Shown piece by piece: positions 16,177-24,930 of a DNA stretch of 64,000 nucleotides (its first letter is position 1; each line of letters starts with the position of its first letter). The notes below the pieces were generated by a model, which worked only from the letters and a program-made list of their open reading frames with translations, ran no database searches and was not told the DNA's origin. The DNA is from Acinetobacter sp. ANC 3903 (GTDB taxonomy: Bacteria > Pseudomonadota > Gammaproteobacteria > Pseudomonadales > Moraxellaceae), in NCBI RefSeq assembly GCF_002135315.1, contig NZ_NEGA01000013.1, positions 34,373 through 98,372 on the forward strand. The letters are read 5' to 3'. The translations under genes and the position numbers were made by a program.

Positions 16177-17478
16177 TTAAGCTTTCATTTCAGCAAATGT
16201 TTCTTTTGCAGCTTGAATGGTAAATTCAATATCTTCATCAGAATGCGCAGCCGAGAAGAATCCTGCTTCAAAAGCAGAAGGTGCTAAGTTCACACCGCGT
16301 TTTAACATACCATGGAAGAATTTACGGAAGTCATCCACATTACATTTCAGCATTGAGTCAAAGCTTGTGATGTCTTCCTGGTCAGTGAAGTACAGACCGA
16401 ACATACCGCCCACTTGTTGAGTTTTGAAAGGTACACCTGCCTCAGCAGCAGCAGATTCTAGACCAGCAAGTAACTTAGCCAATTGAGCCGTTAATTTTTC
16501 ATAGAAACCTTCAGCACGTAAATGCTTAAACATCTCGATGCCTGCGCGCATAGCGAGCGGGTTACCTGACAGCGTACCTGCTTGATAAACCTTACCCAGT
16601 GGCGCAATGCATTCCATCACTTCACGTTTACCACCAAAGGCGCCCACAGGTAAGCCTGCACCGATGATTTTACCTAAAGTGGTTAGGTCAGGAGTTACGC
16701 CATAGTGTGCCTGTGCACCACCAAGACCGACACGGAAACCTGTCATCACTTCATCAATAATAAATACTGAACCATGCTCATCACATACATCACGAATCGC
16801 TTGCAAGAAACCGTCGATCGGTTTCACCAGGTTCATGTTCCCGGCAACAGGTTCAACAATCACCCCTGCAATTTCAGAACCGAATTTAGCAAAGCATTCT
16901 TTTAAAGTTTCAATGTCGTTGTATGGAAGTGTCAGCGTGTGTTTGGCAAAATCAGCTGGTACGCCCGCAGAAGTCGCTTCACCTTCACCATTGGTCAATA
17001 GACCAGAACCTGCTTTAACCAAAAGCGAGTCTGAGTGACCATGATAACAGCCTTCAAACTTCACGATTTTGTCACGACCAGTATAACCACGTGCCAGACG
17101 AATCGCAGTCATGGTGGCTTCAGTACCTGAGTTGGTCATACGCACCAACTCAATAGACGGCATAATCTCGCAAATAATATCTGCCAGTGTGGTTTCATGT
17201 ACGGTTGGCGCACCAAAGCTTAAGCCATCAACCGCAGCTTCTTGAACTGCTTTAATGATTTCAGGATGCGCATGTCCCAGAATCATTGGCCCCCATGAAC
17301 CTACATAGTCCACATAGCGCTTGCCATCGACATCGTATAAATACGCACCTTTGGCTTTTTCAATAAATACAGGTGTACCGCCCACCCCATTAAATGCACG
17401 CACAGGTGAATTTACTCCACCGGGAATATGTTTATTGGCTTGTTTGAACAATTGTTCTTGCTTTGGAGATAAGCTCAT
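16177..17478 (-). CDS. hemL: Glutamate-1-semialdehyde 2,1-aminomutase
   Basis: A 433-residue PLP enzyme with the length and sequence of Hem[18 protein letters not shown] near the N-terminus, [20 protein letters not shown], the PLP-site region [19 protein letters not shown], and [19 protein letters not shown] with the Schiff-base Lys are all present. It converts glutamate-1-semialdehyde to 5-aminolevulinate in the C5 pathway of tetrapyrrole synthesis. It follows thiE by 39 bp on the same strand, so the two are likely co-transcribed, a combination common in Acinetobacter and Pseudomonas. Its own terminator lies just downstream. Confidence 0.97.
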   Translation of the reverse strand: MSLSPKQEQLFKQANKHIPGGVNSPVRAFNGVGGTPVFIEKAKGAYLYDVDGKRYVDYVGSWGPMILGHAHPEIIKAVQEAAVDGLSFGAPTVHETTLADIICEIMPSIELVRMTNSGTEATMTAIRLARGYTGRDKIVKFEGCYHGHSDSLLVKAGSGLLTNGEGEATSAGVPADFAKHTLTLPYNDIETLKECFAKFGSEIAGVIVEPVAGNMNLVKPIDGFLQAIRDVCDEHGSVFIIDEVMTGFRVGLGGAQAHYGVTPDLTTLGKIIGAGLPVGAFGGKREVMECIAPLGKVYQAGTLSGNPLAMRAGIEMFKHLRAEGFYEKLTAQLAKLLAGLESAAAEAGVPFKTQQVGGMFGLYFTDQEDITSFDSMLKCNVDDFRKFFHGMLKRGVNLAPSAFEAGFFSAAHSDEDIEFTIQAAKETFAEMKA

Positions 17479-17517
17479 GAAGGCACTCGACTAAAAATTA
17501 AATCAATCAAAAATATT

Positions 17518-18138
17518 TTATGCTGTAGCTTGAAAAAGCGCAGACCATTCATCTAAACGCTCTGGAATAGCATTCATCGGACGGCCTAATATATCACTGA
17601 TCACCGCACAATAATCTGCACCACATTCAATGACTTCGTTGGAATTTTCAACGGTTAACCCGCCAATCGCACAGATCGGCACATTCAGTTTTTCTTTAGC
17701 CAGTTTTAAGGTTTCTAAGCCAATATTTCCTGCTTCAGGTTTAGACTCGGTCGCATAGATCGCCCCAAATGCCACATAATTTGCACCCTCTGCAATGGCC
17801 TGTTCAGCCAACTCAAGTGAGTTATTACAGCTGCGACCAATCAGTACGCCCTGAGGCAAACGTGCAACAGCATCGATAATAGAACCATCATCCTGACCTA
17901 AATGCACACCTACACCGTATTTGACTGCCATTTCAAGATCATCATTTATCACGAAAGGCACGCGATATTCAGCACACATGGCTTTCATGTACTCAATTTC
18001 ATAAGTCTGATCTTCTTTGGCGACTTTTTTACGACGGTATTGCAAGACTGCAATACCACCATTGGCCATTGCGCCTTCAAGCTTGGCTAATAAAAGCTCT
18101 AAAGGATCATCATTGGTAATCAGATATAAACCGCGCAT
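17518..18138 (-). CDS. thiE: Thiamine phosphate synthase
   Basis: A 206-residue TIM-barrel enzyme. Visible motifs are the N-terminal GLYLITND, VLQYRRK, FVINDDLEMAVKYGVGVHLGQDD, and GRSCNNSLELAEQA, followed by the phosphate-binding PICAIGGLTVENS. ThiE joins HMP-pyrophosphate with the thiazole phosphate to make thiamine monophosphate. It precedes hemL by 39 bp. No TPP riboswitch consensus is evident in the region upstream. thiS and thiG of the same pathway occur elsewhere in this window. Confidence 0.95.
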   Translation of the reverse strand: MRGLYLITNDDPLELLLAKLEGAMANGGIAVLQYRRKKVAKEDQTYEIEYMKAMCAEYRVPFVINDDLEMAVKYGVGVHLGQDDGSIIDAVARLPQGVLIGRSCNNSLELAEQAIAEGANYVAFGAIYATESKPEAGNIGLETLKLAKEKLNVPICAIGGLTVENSNEVIECGADYCAVISDILGRPMNAIPERLDEWSALFQATA

Positions 18139-18819
18139 AACAAACTGCCAAAACTAAAACTACCCTATTATAGGCATATCAGGGACAAGATTCAGCGGGA
18201 CTGTCTTAATTCCTTAGCATTACAGCAGAAAAATGTGCAAAAAATTAAAAACTAAAACTACAGTAACTTTATTTAAAATTTAGTGAAATACTCATTTTCA
18301 GGGATAGATCATCTGCACATTAAACGGTTTAATAAACAACAAAATAATAATAATCATAAAAACAGAAACTTGGAGCAACGAACAGACTTCCTGATCCTTT
18401 GTTATAAAACGCGCTTGGGGGGAAGCAAATGAGGGATTAGGGAGTTGCCCTATTTTTATTTGATCCTGGCACTCAGCCAAAATTGCGTACCATTTTTAAT
18501 CCTGATGGATGATTCATGCCTGAGTCATTTTCTATGTTTATAAAAAATGTATTTTTACCCTACTTCTAAACATTCAGCCTTTATACAGAATCCCTTGCAT
18601 AAAAAAAGCCTAGAGAAAGGTCGCTCTAGGCTTGGAAAACTTTAAGATTGGGACAGTTTTGAAGTGAAAAAATCAGCTTCTTAAACGTCTGTTCTATTAA
18701 TAAGATATTCACCCTATCATTGCAAGCTTATACCTCATAAATTTTCATCTATTTTATTTTTGGGTAAATTTTTTTGCGACATTGTTCACATAACAAACAA
18801 GAGTGAGCAGCTGATTGAA
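18139..18819. other. Intergenic region between thiE and the Mpo1-like gene
   Basis: About 680 bp without a supported gene. It should hold the promoter for thiE at its left end and one strong terminator-like hairpin in its right half. A short minus-strand frame of 60 codons is present but has no Shine-Dalgarno and no recognisable similarity. I see nothing else. Confidence 0.5.
18606..18633 (-). terminator. Intrinsic terminator, likely for the Mpo1-like gene
   Basis: A 10-bp stem AAGCCTAGAG / CTCTAGGCTT with an 8-nt loop and a run of seven A residues on its left (T run on the minus strand). It lies about 190 bp after the leftward Mpo1-like gene. It may also define the end of a small RNA, as the distance is long. 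Confidence 0.7.
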
Positions 18820-19197
18820 CTAACTTGGAATTTTATCTAGAGAGCGATCTTTTAAACTTAAATTGCCGCGCATTACATCAGAAAACATACGCCAATCGGA
18901 AATAAAACTATACAGCGGCTGTTTAAAGCTTGCTGGCTTGTTTTTTTCAAACACGAAATGTCCAATCCATGCGCTGGCATAACCACCCAATAAACCATAA
19001 GCCACATATTTGGGCTTTCTTTTTAGAATAGCACGGCTCAATAAACACAATCCGACACTACTGCCCAATATGTGCAAACGGCGACTCATGATATTACGGT
19101 GCTCAGTGAGATAAAACCGATAAAATTCATGATAGTTTTGAATCGGCAGCTGAAATTCCGGTTGATGCTCAAATTGGAGCTGAATCATTGTATTCAT
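18820..19197 (-). CDS. Mpo1-like (DUF962) membrane protein
   Basis: From the ATG chosen the protein is 125 residues; an upstream TTG would add 16 unlikely residues. It has the DUF962 pattern: FYLTEHRNIMSRRLHILGSS, a hydrophobic segment with YGLLGGYASAWIGHFVFEKN, and KPASFKQPLYSFISDWRMF. Conserved His residues (in EHRN, RRLH and IGHF) match those needed for iron binding in yeast Mpo1, a dioxygenase in fatty acid alpha-oxidation. Bacterial members are widespread and mostly uncharacterised. Two short hydrophobic segments suggest inner-membrane location. Confidence 0.8.
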   Translation of the reverse strand: MNTMIQLQFEHQPEFQLPIQNYHEFYRFYLTEHRNIMSRRLHILGSSVGLCLLSRAILKRKPKYVAYGLLGGYASAWIGHFVFEKNKPASFKQPLYSFISDWRMFSDVMRGNLSLKDRSLDKIPS

Positions 19198-19468
19198 AGT
19201 TGTCGTCCCGCTGTTTTTATTTACGTTAGCGCATATTTTGTTCAAATTAAAGTGTCCGCTAGCATCATTTTTTGATCATTTCCGAAGCAATTATTCACAA
19301 ATCCATTCATCAAGTCTTACATCAAACTTCATTTTCGCTACAATCAAAAGCCTAGAATGAACAATACAATTCCGGCGCTAGAAAAAATAGATTTTATAAC
19401 GCCTTTGTAAGCTATCGGATGTCATGTTTCATTGTTGACATCGCATCAAAAAATTAGGATGAAAGATC

Positions 19469-20929
19469 ATGGTTGAAGTGGAATTAAAATTTCAAATTCC
19501 TGAAGCAAGACGTAATGCCCTGGCTAAGGCATTAGATCCTAAAAAATCTGAAATTATTCAACTGAAAGCCAAGTATTATGATACTGAAGATCGCTTACTT
19601 TCTCAGCATGGTGTTGCCTTAAGACAACGACTGGAAGGCACACGCTGGATTCAAACTTTAAAAGCTGCCGGGAAAAGCCACTTACACCGTTTTGAGCATA
19701 ATCATGACCTGGGGGAACTTGAACACGCCCCGCAACTGGATTTATCGATTTATGAACAAGATGCCGAAGCACAGCAAATCTTGAAAAATGCTTTGGGAGA
19801 GGCACAGGATCAGCTCAAACTGCAATTTAAAACTGATATACAGCGCACCTTTCGGGTGATCCAGTTTGAAAAAACCGATATTGAAGTCAGTTTAGATGTC
19901 GGTGCAGTGCGTACCGAAACGGCGCAAACTGAAGTGCATGAAGTCGAATTTGAACTTAAAGCCGGCTCTATTCAATCGCTGTTAGTCTTTAGCTTTGAAT
20001 GGGTAAAAAAATATCATTTATGGCTGGATGTGCGTAGTAAAGCTGAAATCGGTAATCTTTTAGCAACCCAGCAACAAGTCAGTCCGGCAAAATCTGCCAA
20101 AGAATTTAATTTAAGTAAAAAAGATCCGGCCAATAAAAACTTGCGCCTATTGATTGCCCAGCAACTTCAGCATTTACTGCCGAATATTGCAGCCATTTCA
20201 GCAGGTGTGGCAGAAAAGGAACATGTTCAGCAAGCACAAATTGCTCTGGATCATTTGAATTTGACGCTATCTTTATTTAAAGACTGGAATGAGGCTGTTT
20301 CAGACAAATGGGCCATGCAACTGGGTGCATTTAAGCAGCAGTTTGACCATTTGCAGCATTTGCAGCACATGCAAACCACTTTAGGTGCATTTTTACAGAA
20401 CCCCAATACTGCATCGAATTTAGCCAAAGATATTTTGTACGCCAAAGAAAAGTTGGCCAATCTGGTGCGTTCAACCCAAAACGTGCATCACTATCTGGAA
20501 TTATTGATGTTCAGTTTGGATCAGGAAGATAAGACACAAGCACAAGACCTAAAAGGTTTTGCGCAAACCACCCTGCAAAATCAATATAAACAGTTGCAAG
20601 ACAGCCTAAACGGTGCCGATATTACTGACTTTGCAAGTCTGGATACCTTAGCCACTAAAATTCATGAACTGAAGTTTAGCTTTCCGATCCTGACCTCAAT
20701 TTATGATGTCAAGAATTTGCAAAAATACAGCAAAGCCTTGAATGATGCGCAACTTGCAGCAAGCGAATATCAGATTCTGGCCTCTTCTGCCGAGTATATT
20801 CAGCAAACCGAACTTGAAGCCAGCGACTGGTTTGTATTGGGCTGGCTGACTGCCAAGCAGGAAGTGTATGCGCAAAATCTGCTGGAAGCGACAGAACAGT
20901 TCCTGGTGAGTCGTAAATTTATTAAATAG
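19469..20929 (+). CDS. CYTH-CHAD protein, CHAD domain degenerate
   Basis: A 486-residue protein with an N-terminal CYTH domain (residues 1 to about 200), starting with the EXEXK signature (E3, E5, K7) and containing YYDTEDRLLSQHGVALRQRL and a second acidic EVEFELK strand. CYTH domains are triphosphate tunnel metalloenzyme-type folds acting on triphosphates. The C-terminal 280 residues align with CHAD but have lost its hallmark: EHVQQAQIALDHLNLTLSLF stands where the paralogue has EHVHQARVAMRRLRSALRVF, and the RDRDAL motif is absent. It is therefore unlikely to bind polyphosphate as CHAD domains do. The next gene is an equal-length paralogue with an intact CHAD domain. Confidence 0.85.
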   Translation: MVEVELKFQIPEARRNALAKALDPKKSEIIQLKAKYYDTEDRLLSQHGVALRQRLEGTRWIQTLKAAGKSHLHRFEHNHDLGELEHAPQLDLSIYEQDAEAQQILKNALGEAQDQLKLQFKTDIQRTFRVIQFEKTDIEVSLDVGAVRTETAQTEVHEVEFELKAGSIQSLLVFSFEWVKKYHLWLDVRSKAEIGNLLATQQQVSPAKSAKEFNLSKKDPANKNLRLLIAQQLQHLLPNIAAISAGVAEKEHVQQAQIALDHLNLTLSLFKDWNEAVSDKWAMQLGAFKQQFDHLQHLQHMQTTLGAFLQNPNTASNLAKDILYAKEKLANLVRSTQNVHHYLELLMFSLDQEDKTQAQDLKGFAQTTLQNQYKQLQDSLNGADITDFASLDTLATKIHELKFSFPILTSIYDVKNLQKYSKALNDAQLAASEYQILASSAEYIQQTELEASDWFVLGWLTAKQEVYAQNLLEATEQFLVSRKFIK

Positions 20930-21111
20930 CGATAAAAACTATAAAAATTTAAAACTACCAAAGCCAGAGCATCTTGCAGGATCAGTAAATGAGCTTGATT
21001 TATCCTGCATATGTTTTGTCTATTTTCCTCGCAAAACTCTACTTTTTTTTCGAGACTGGCTTACAATCAAAGTTATGACTGTATCGATGATCAAGTGTCA
21101 GGAGTTTTAAC

Positions 21112-22572
21112 ATGCTCGAAGTAGAATTAAAATTTCAGATCCCCGCCTCACATCAAGAAAAGCTCTATCAGCTATTCTTGAACAAGAATGCTCGCTTGAT
21201 TTCTTTATATGCAAAATACTACGACACGCCCGAACGGCATTTGGCTCAACAAAAGATTTCATTACGGCAACGGCTTGAAGACAATCACTGGATACAAACC
21301 TTAAAAGCGCCCTGTAATCATTCCTTACAACGTTTTGAATTAGAAAAAGACTTGGGCGAGCTAAAAGACCCGACTTTAGATCTCAAGATTTACCCATCCA
21401 ATTCGCAAGCAAAACAATTGCTGCAAAATACTTTGGGCAAACAGGCTAAAAATCTGATTGTACAATATGAAACGGTCGTTCAACGTCTGGTGCATGTGAT
21501 TCATTTTAACCGTTCAAAAATTGAAGTGAGTCTGGATCGTGGTGAGATTCGTCATAACAATCAAAAATTACCCATTTATGAAATTGAATTTGAGCTTAAA
21601 CAAGGTTCTATTCAAGACCTGATCAAGTTTATTCACCCTTGGGTACAGCGATATCATTTATGGCTGGATGTTCGCAGCAACGCGCAACGCGGCGATTTAC
21701 TGGCTCAGGATTTAACGATTCCTCCAGCTCAATTTGCAACTCCCCTACAGCTGAATTCACAGGATTCAACCGATAGCGCGTTAAAGCAGATGATCAATAA
21801 TGCCTTGCAGCACCTGTTGCCGAATGCAGCAACGATCGCTGCTGAACAATATAACAGCGAACATGTACATCAGGCACGCGTTGCCATGCGCCGCTTGAGA
21901 AGTGCCTTACGTGTGTTTGATGATTGGTCGGATGAGGTCAATCCGCAGTGGCAAGAACAGCTGACCGGCTTATTTCGTCAACTGGGTGCAACCCGTGACC
22001 GCGATGCCTTGAATGAAGGACTGTTACCGCAATTACAACAAGCGGGAGGACCTTATATTGAACTTACGAATATTACTAAAGAAAATCAGATTGCAGTGGA
22101 TGAATCATTACGTTGTTCATACTTTGTTGAATTGATTCTGGATTTACTACAATTTGTCCATCGGCCAAGTAAAAAACAGAAAAAATCCGGATTAAAAAAA
22201 GATATCGCCAAAAAACTGCAAAAATTACATCACCAGATCTGCAAAGATGCCGAACAATTTCTAGATTTAGATATTTCGTCACGGCATCGCACACGCAAGC
22301 GCGTCAAACGCTTGCGTTATTGTGTCGAGTTCGTGGCTTCACTTTATCCAAACAAAGATGTAAAGCGCTATCTTAAAGATTTAAAACCAGCCCAAGAGAG
22401 TTTGGGACAATATAACGATTTAATGGTGGCTGAAGTCATGTTCCAGAACATCGTAAAGAGAAAGCAAAAAGCATGGTTTGCCGTGGGCTGGATTGCCAAT
22501 GAAAAAAAATACATCCTGCAACAGGCCAAACAGCATTTAGAGGATTACTCTAAAACCGATACTTTCTGGTAA
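21112..22572 (+). CDS. CYTH and CHAD domain-containing protein
   Basis: A 486-residue paralogue of the upstream gene. The CYTH domain (residues 1 to about 200) has the EXEXK motif at residues 3-7, YYDTPERHLAQQKISLRQRL and the EIEFELKQGSIQDL strand. The CHAD domain (about 215-486) is complete: HVHQARVAMRRLRSALRVF, LGATRDRDALNEGLLPQL, and the basic helix RHRTRKRVKRLRYCVEF. Conserved His, Arg and Lys residues of CHAD bind inorganic polyphosphate. The combined architecture suggests triphosphate hydrolysis coupled to polyphosphate binding, but this is not shown for Acinetobacter. It lies 182 bp after its paralogue and has its own upstream region. Confidence 0.9.
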   Translation: MLEVELKFQIPASHQEKLYQLFLNKNARLISLYAKYYDTPERHLAQQKISLRQRLEDNHWIQTLKAPCNHSLQRFELEKDLGELKDPTLDLKIYPSNSQAKQLLQNTLGKQAKNLIVQYETVVQRLVHVIHFNRSKIEVSLDRGEIRHNNQKLPIYEIEFELKQGSIQDLIKFIHPWVQRYHLWLDVRSNAQRGDLLAQDLTIPPAQFATPLQLNSQDSTDSALKQMINNALQHLLPNAATIAAEQYNSEHVHQARVAMRRLRSALRVFDDWSDEVNPQWQEQLTGLFRQLGATRDRDALNEGLLPQLQQAGGPYIELTNITKENQIAVDESLRCSYFVELILDLLQFVHRPSKKQKKSGLKKDIAKKLQKLHHQICKDAEQFLDLDISSRHRTRKRVKRLRYCVEFVASLYPNKDVKRYLKDLKPAQESLGQYNDLMVAEVMFQNIVKRKQKAWFAVGWIANEKKYILQQAKQHLEDYSKTDTFW

Positions 22573-22592
22573 GAAAAAAAGAAAACCAAATA

Positions 22593-23237
22593 TTAACGAT
22601 ATTTGCCAAAAATTTTCCAGGTTTCATTATCCGCCAACGGGTCACTATAACTGTCATTGCGCTGTTTTCGCGGCTTGTCACGGGCATCGACCAGCTCAAA
22701 ATGCGGCTCTGTACTCAGCACAATGCCATTTACATAAAACCGTGTGCGGGTATATTCACTTTGCCCATGCTGGAACACATAAGTGCGCAAATCGATAAAT
22801 TCACGGTGTGCCACTAATGCTGCCGTATCATCGCTTTCCAGCCAGGCTCTCATGGCTTGAATCTGCTCGGGTGAATATTCTCCGCATTTATCAATCAGGC
22901 TGGAAATACCACGAAAGGTTTTTGACTCTTTGGCGCGGGTTTTGTTAATCCGGATTCGATCGACATGAAAATAAAATAACGGCAGATTCAAATGGCTGGG
23001 TAAATGCACAGCATCAATGGTTTCATCCTCCATAAAAGGCTGAAACAGCTCTTGTGCCCTTTCAATCAGACCACTCCATTGCCGGTAATATTCATCAACT
23101 TCTTTTTTAGAACCATAATAAATGGGCAAGCCTTCAACATTGGCCAGATTTGCAGGCGGCCAGATATTTTGACGCAATAAGGCAATGTCACTTTTTAAAC
23201 TTTGAACCGCAATGGCATCTTGCATTGGAGTATCCAT
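22593..23237 (-). CDS. Conserved hypothetical protein
   Basis: A 214-residue soluble protein that I do not recognise. It starts with MDTPMQDAIAVQSLKSDIAL; an internal Met at residue 5 is an alternative start. The middle contains YYGSKKEVDEYYRQWSGLIE, HLPSHLNLPLFYFHVDRIRI and WLESDDTAALVAHREFIDLR. It is rich in charged and aromatic residues and has no signal peptide or membrane segment. It is divergent from the DUF3144 gene (about 100 bp between), so a shared promoter region is likely. It converges on the second CYTH-CHAD gene with a 20-bp gap. No function is proposed. Confidence 0.6.
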   Translation of the reverse strand: MDTPMQDAIAVQSLKSDIALLRQNIWPPANLANVEGLPIYYGSKKEVDEYYRQWSGLIERAQELFQPFMEDETIDAVHLPSHLNLPLFYFHVDRIRINKTRAKESKTFRGISSLIDKCGEYSPEQIQAMRAWLESDDTAALVAHREFIDLRTYVFQHGQSEYTRTRFYVNGIVLSTEPHFELVDARDKPRKQRNDSYSDPLADNETWKIFGKYR

Positions 23238-23295
23238 TTTATGCTTAGGCTATTTTTAGATTAAGCCAAAGGTTTAGTTTCTGCAAGGCTTTGCC

Positions 23296-23301
23296 TATAA
23301 T
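23296..23301 (+). promoter_or_regulatory. Candidate -10 element for the DUF3144 gene
   Basis: A perfect TATAAT lies 33 bp upstream of the chosen ATG. The hexamer 17 bp upstream is TTTAGT, a weak -35. Only the -10 is convincing. Confidence 0.45.
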
Positions 23302-23333
23302 ATGCCATTAGATCGTTTTTGCAGGAAAAGTTC

Positions 23334-23729
23334 ATGGTTCAAAAGATTGAAGCAACAGATGTAACCGAAGAAGAAGCGTTAAATGCTGCTTTTTTTGAAC
23401 GTGCTGATGAATTTATTAAACAAGCCAATGAATTTTGCCGTGTAGAAAAAGGTTCAGCAGTAAAACCTGCTGAAATGCGTGGACAAGTCAGTGCTGCAAT
23501 GTTGTTCGGTACTGCCCGTTTTAATACCTGGGTGGCTGCCAATAACTTTAAAGATGGCAATGAAATGCGCGATGCCAAAGATCAGGTCATGTCTTATATC
23601 ATGCAGCAGTTCCAGATGATGCTGGAAGACAACTATGATGAATATTGTGAACAGTTTGAAAACTATCTTCGCTTCCGTCATAACGAAGAATTTCATGCCA
23701 ACAAGCATGATCATGATCATCAGCATTGA
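23334..23729 (+). CDS. DUF3144 domain-containing protein
   Basis: A 131-residue acidic protein. The ATG is preceded by AGGAAAAG at good spacing; a TTG five codons earlier is less likely. Features of DUF3144 are AAFFERADEFIKQANEFCR, GQVSAAMLFGTARFNTWVAA and EYCEQFENYLRFRHNEEF. The C-terminus is a His/Asp-rich tail (HANKHDHDHQH) that could bind divalent metal. The family is widespread in gammaproteobacteria with unknown function. A terminator directly follows, so it is monocistronic. Confidence 0.8.
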   Translation: MVQKIEATDVTEEEALNAAFFERADEFIKQANEFCRVEKGSAVKPAEMRGQVSAAMLFGTARFNTWVAANNFKDGNEMRDAKDQVMSYIMQQFQMMLEDNYDEYCEQFENYLRFRHNEEFHANKHDHDHQH

Positions 23730-23740
23730 TCATCTGTTGA

Positions 23741-23760
23741 AAAAGCCCGTCAGGGCTTTT
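23741..23760 (+). terminator. Intrinsic terminator after the DUF3144 gene
   Basis: An 8-bp stem AAAAGCCC / GGGCTTTT with GTCA loop, followed by further T residues on the plus strand. It lies 11 bp after the DUF3144 stop. Confidence 0.9.
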
Positions 23761-23851
23761 TTTAGGCCCTTTTTTTGGATGAAAGGTTATTTAAAGCCAT
23801 AATACTTTACAGTATTTTAACTAACAAAAATTTGCCGAACCAAGGACAGAA

Positions 23852-24801
23852 ATGCAACAGCTGGATTTTGCAATTATTGATGCACATATTCACCAATGGA
23901 ATCCTTATACCACGCCGCATGCAGCTGTATTGGCGGTCAAATTACTGGGTAAATATCCTTACCTGCTCGACAAAGTGGTCCGTATGGTGAACTCAGATGA
24001 TCTCATTGAAACCACAGGCTTAACCAATCACGTTACCGCACCCTATTTACCGGAAAATTATGTGCAAGATCTCGGGCATTATCAGGTTGAGCAAGTGGTA
24101 CATGTGGAAGCCGGCTGGCATAAAAATAAAGGGAAAGGCGTGATCGGTGAAACTCACTTTATTGAATCACTGCCCTTTAATGCAGAAACAGTCAAACTTG
24201 GCGGTATTGTTGCAACAGCAGATCCACGAGACAGCAATTTCAAAAAGATTTTACAGTTACATAAAAAGGCTTCGCCGCGCTTTAAAGGCATTCGTAAAAT
24301 GGCGGCAGTGCGTGAAGATAAAGAAATCCGCGCCTGGGCAGATGAACCGCATTTATATTGCAATAAAAAGTTTTTAAAGGGCTTTGAAGCCATCGCGCAA
24401 AACAATTTAACCTTTGATACCTGGGTATATTCCACCCAATTGAGTGATGTGATTGCTTTAGCCAGGAAGTTTCCGGAAACCTCTATCGTACTGGATCATT
24501 TTGGCACGCCTGCCGGTCTATTTGGCCATGTGGGTGCGCTGACCGGTTGACCAAAGTCGCACGGGAAAACATTCTGGTACGCTGGCAGGAAGTCTATGAC
24601 CTGGCCTTTCCCCTGATCAGCCATGTGCTGCAACACTTTGGCAGTTACCGGGTAATGTTTGCCTCCAACTTTCCGATGGATAAGGTCAGCACTTCACTGG
24701 TGAACATTATTGATGCCTTTAGTGATGCGGTTGTGGCTTGTGATGCGAGTGCATTGGAACGGGTATTTCATCATAATACTAAGCAGTTTTATCGCTTATA
24801 A
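23852..24801 (+). pseudogene. Amidohydrolase family (TIM-barrel) pseudogene
   Basis: The first 232 codons encode the start of an amidohydrolase-2 protein, with the metal-binding DAHIHQW near residue 10, VVHVEAGWH, and VLDHFGTPAG. A stop is met right after HVGALTG. The sequence then continues in another frame (TKVARENILVRWQE ... LISHVLQHFGSYRVMFASNF ... FHHNTKQFYRL), which is the C-terminal part of the same family. A one-base loss near position 24546 explains the shift. A second lesion is likely, because the usual middle segment of about 40 residues after VRWQE (containing the VYAKISGL-type strand) is missing. AAGGA precedes the start. The gene is therefore broken at least once. Confidence 0.8.
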
Positions 24802-24837
24802 CTGTTCCATCTGCCAAAATCCAAAAATCCCTCCCAA

Positions 24838-24858
24838 CCTCCCTTTATAAAAGGGAGG
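24838..24858. terminator. Terminator-like hairpin between amidohydrolase pseudogene and M16 gene
   Basis: A 9-bp stem CCTCCCTTT / AAAGGGAGG with a 3-nt loop, followed on the plus strand by AGTTTTATT. It sits between the convergent pseudogene and M16 peptidase gene. Confidence 0.65.
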
Positions 24859-24930
24859 AGTTTTATTGAGTTCTCTCTTTATTATAAAAATGAAAAGTTC
24901 AGCTCTATAAAGAAAAAAAGGGATTAAAAA

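Noticed and set aside
16081..18138. TPP riboswitch upstream of thiE or thiS
   Set aside because: No CUGAGA-type core or paired THI-box was found by eye upstream of either gene.
18298..18480. A 60-codon minus-strand frame in the thiE/Mpo1-like intergenic region
   Set aside because: No Shine-Dalgarno, low complexity hydrophobic end and no recognisable similarity.
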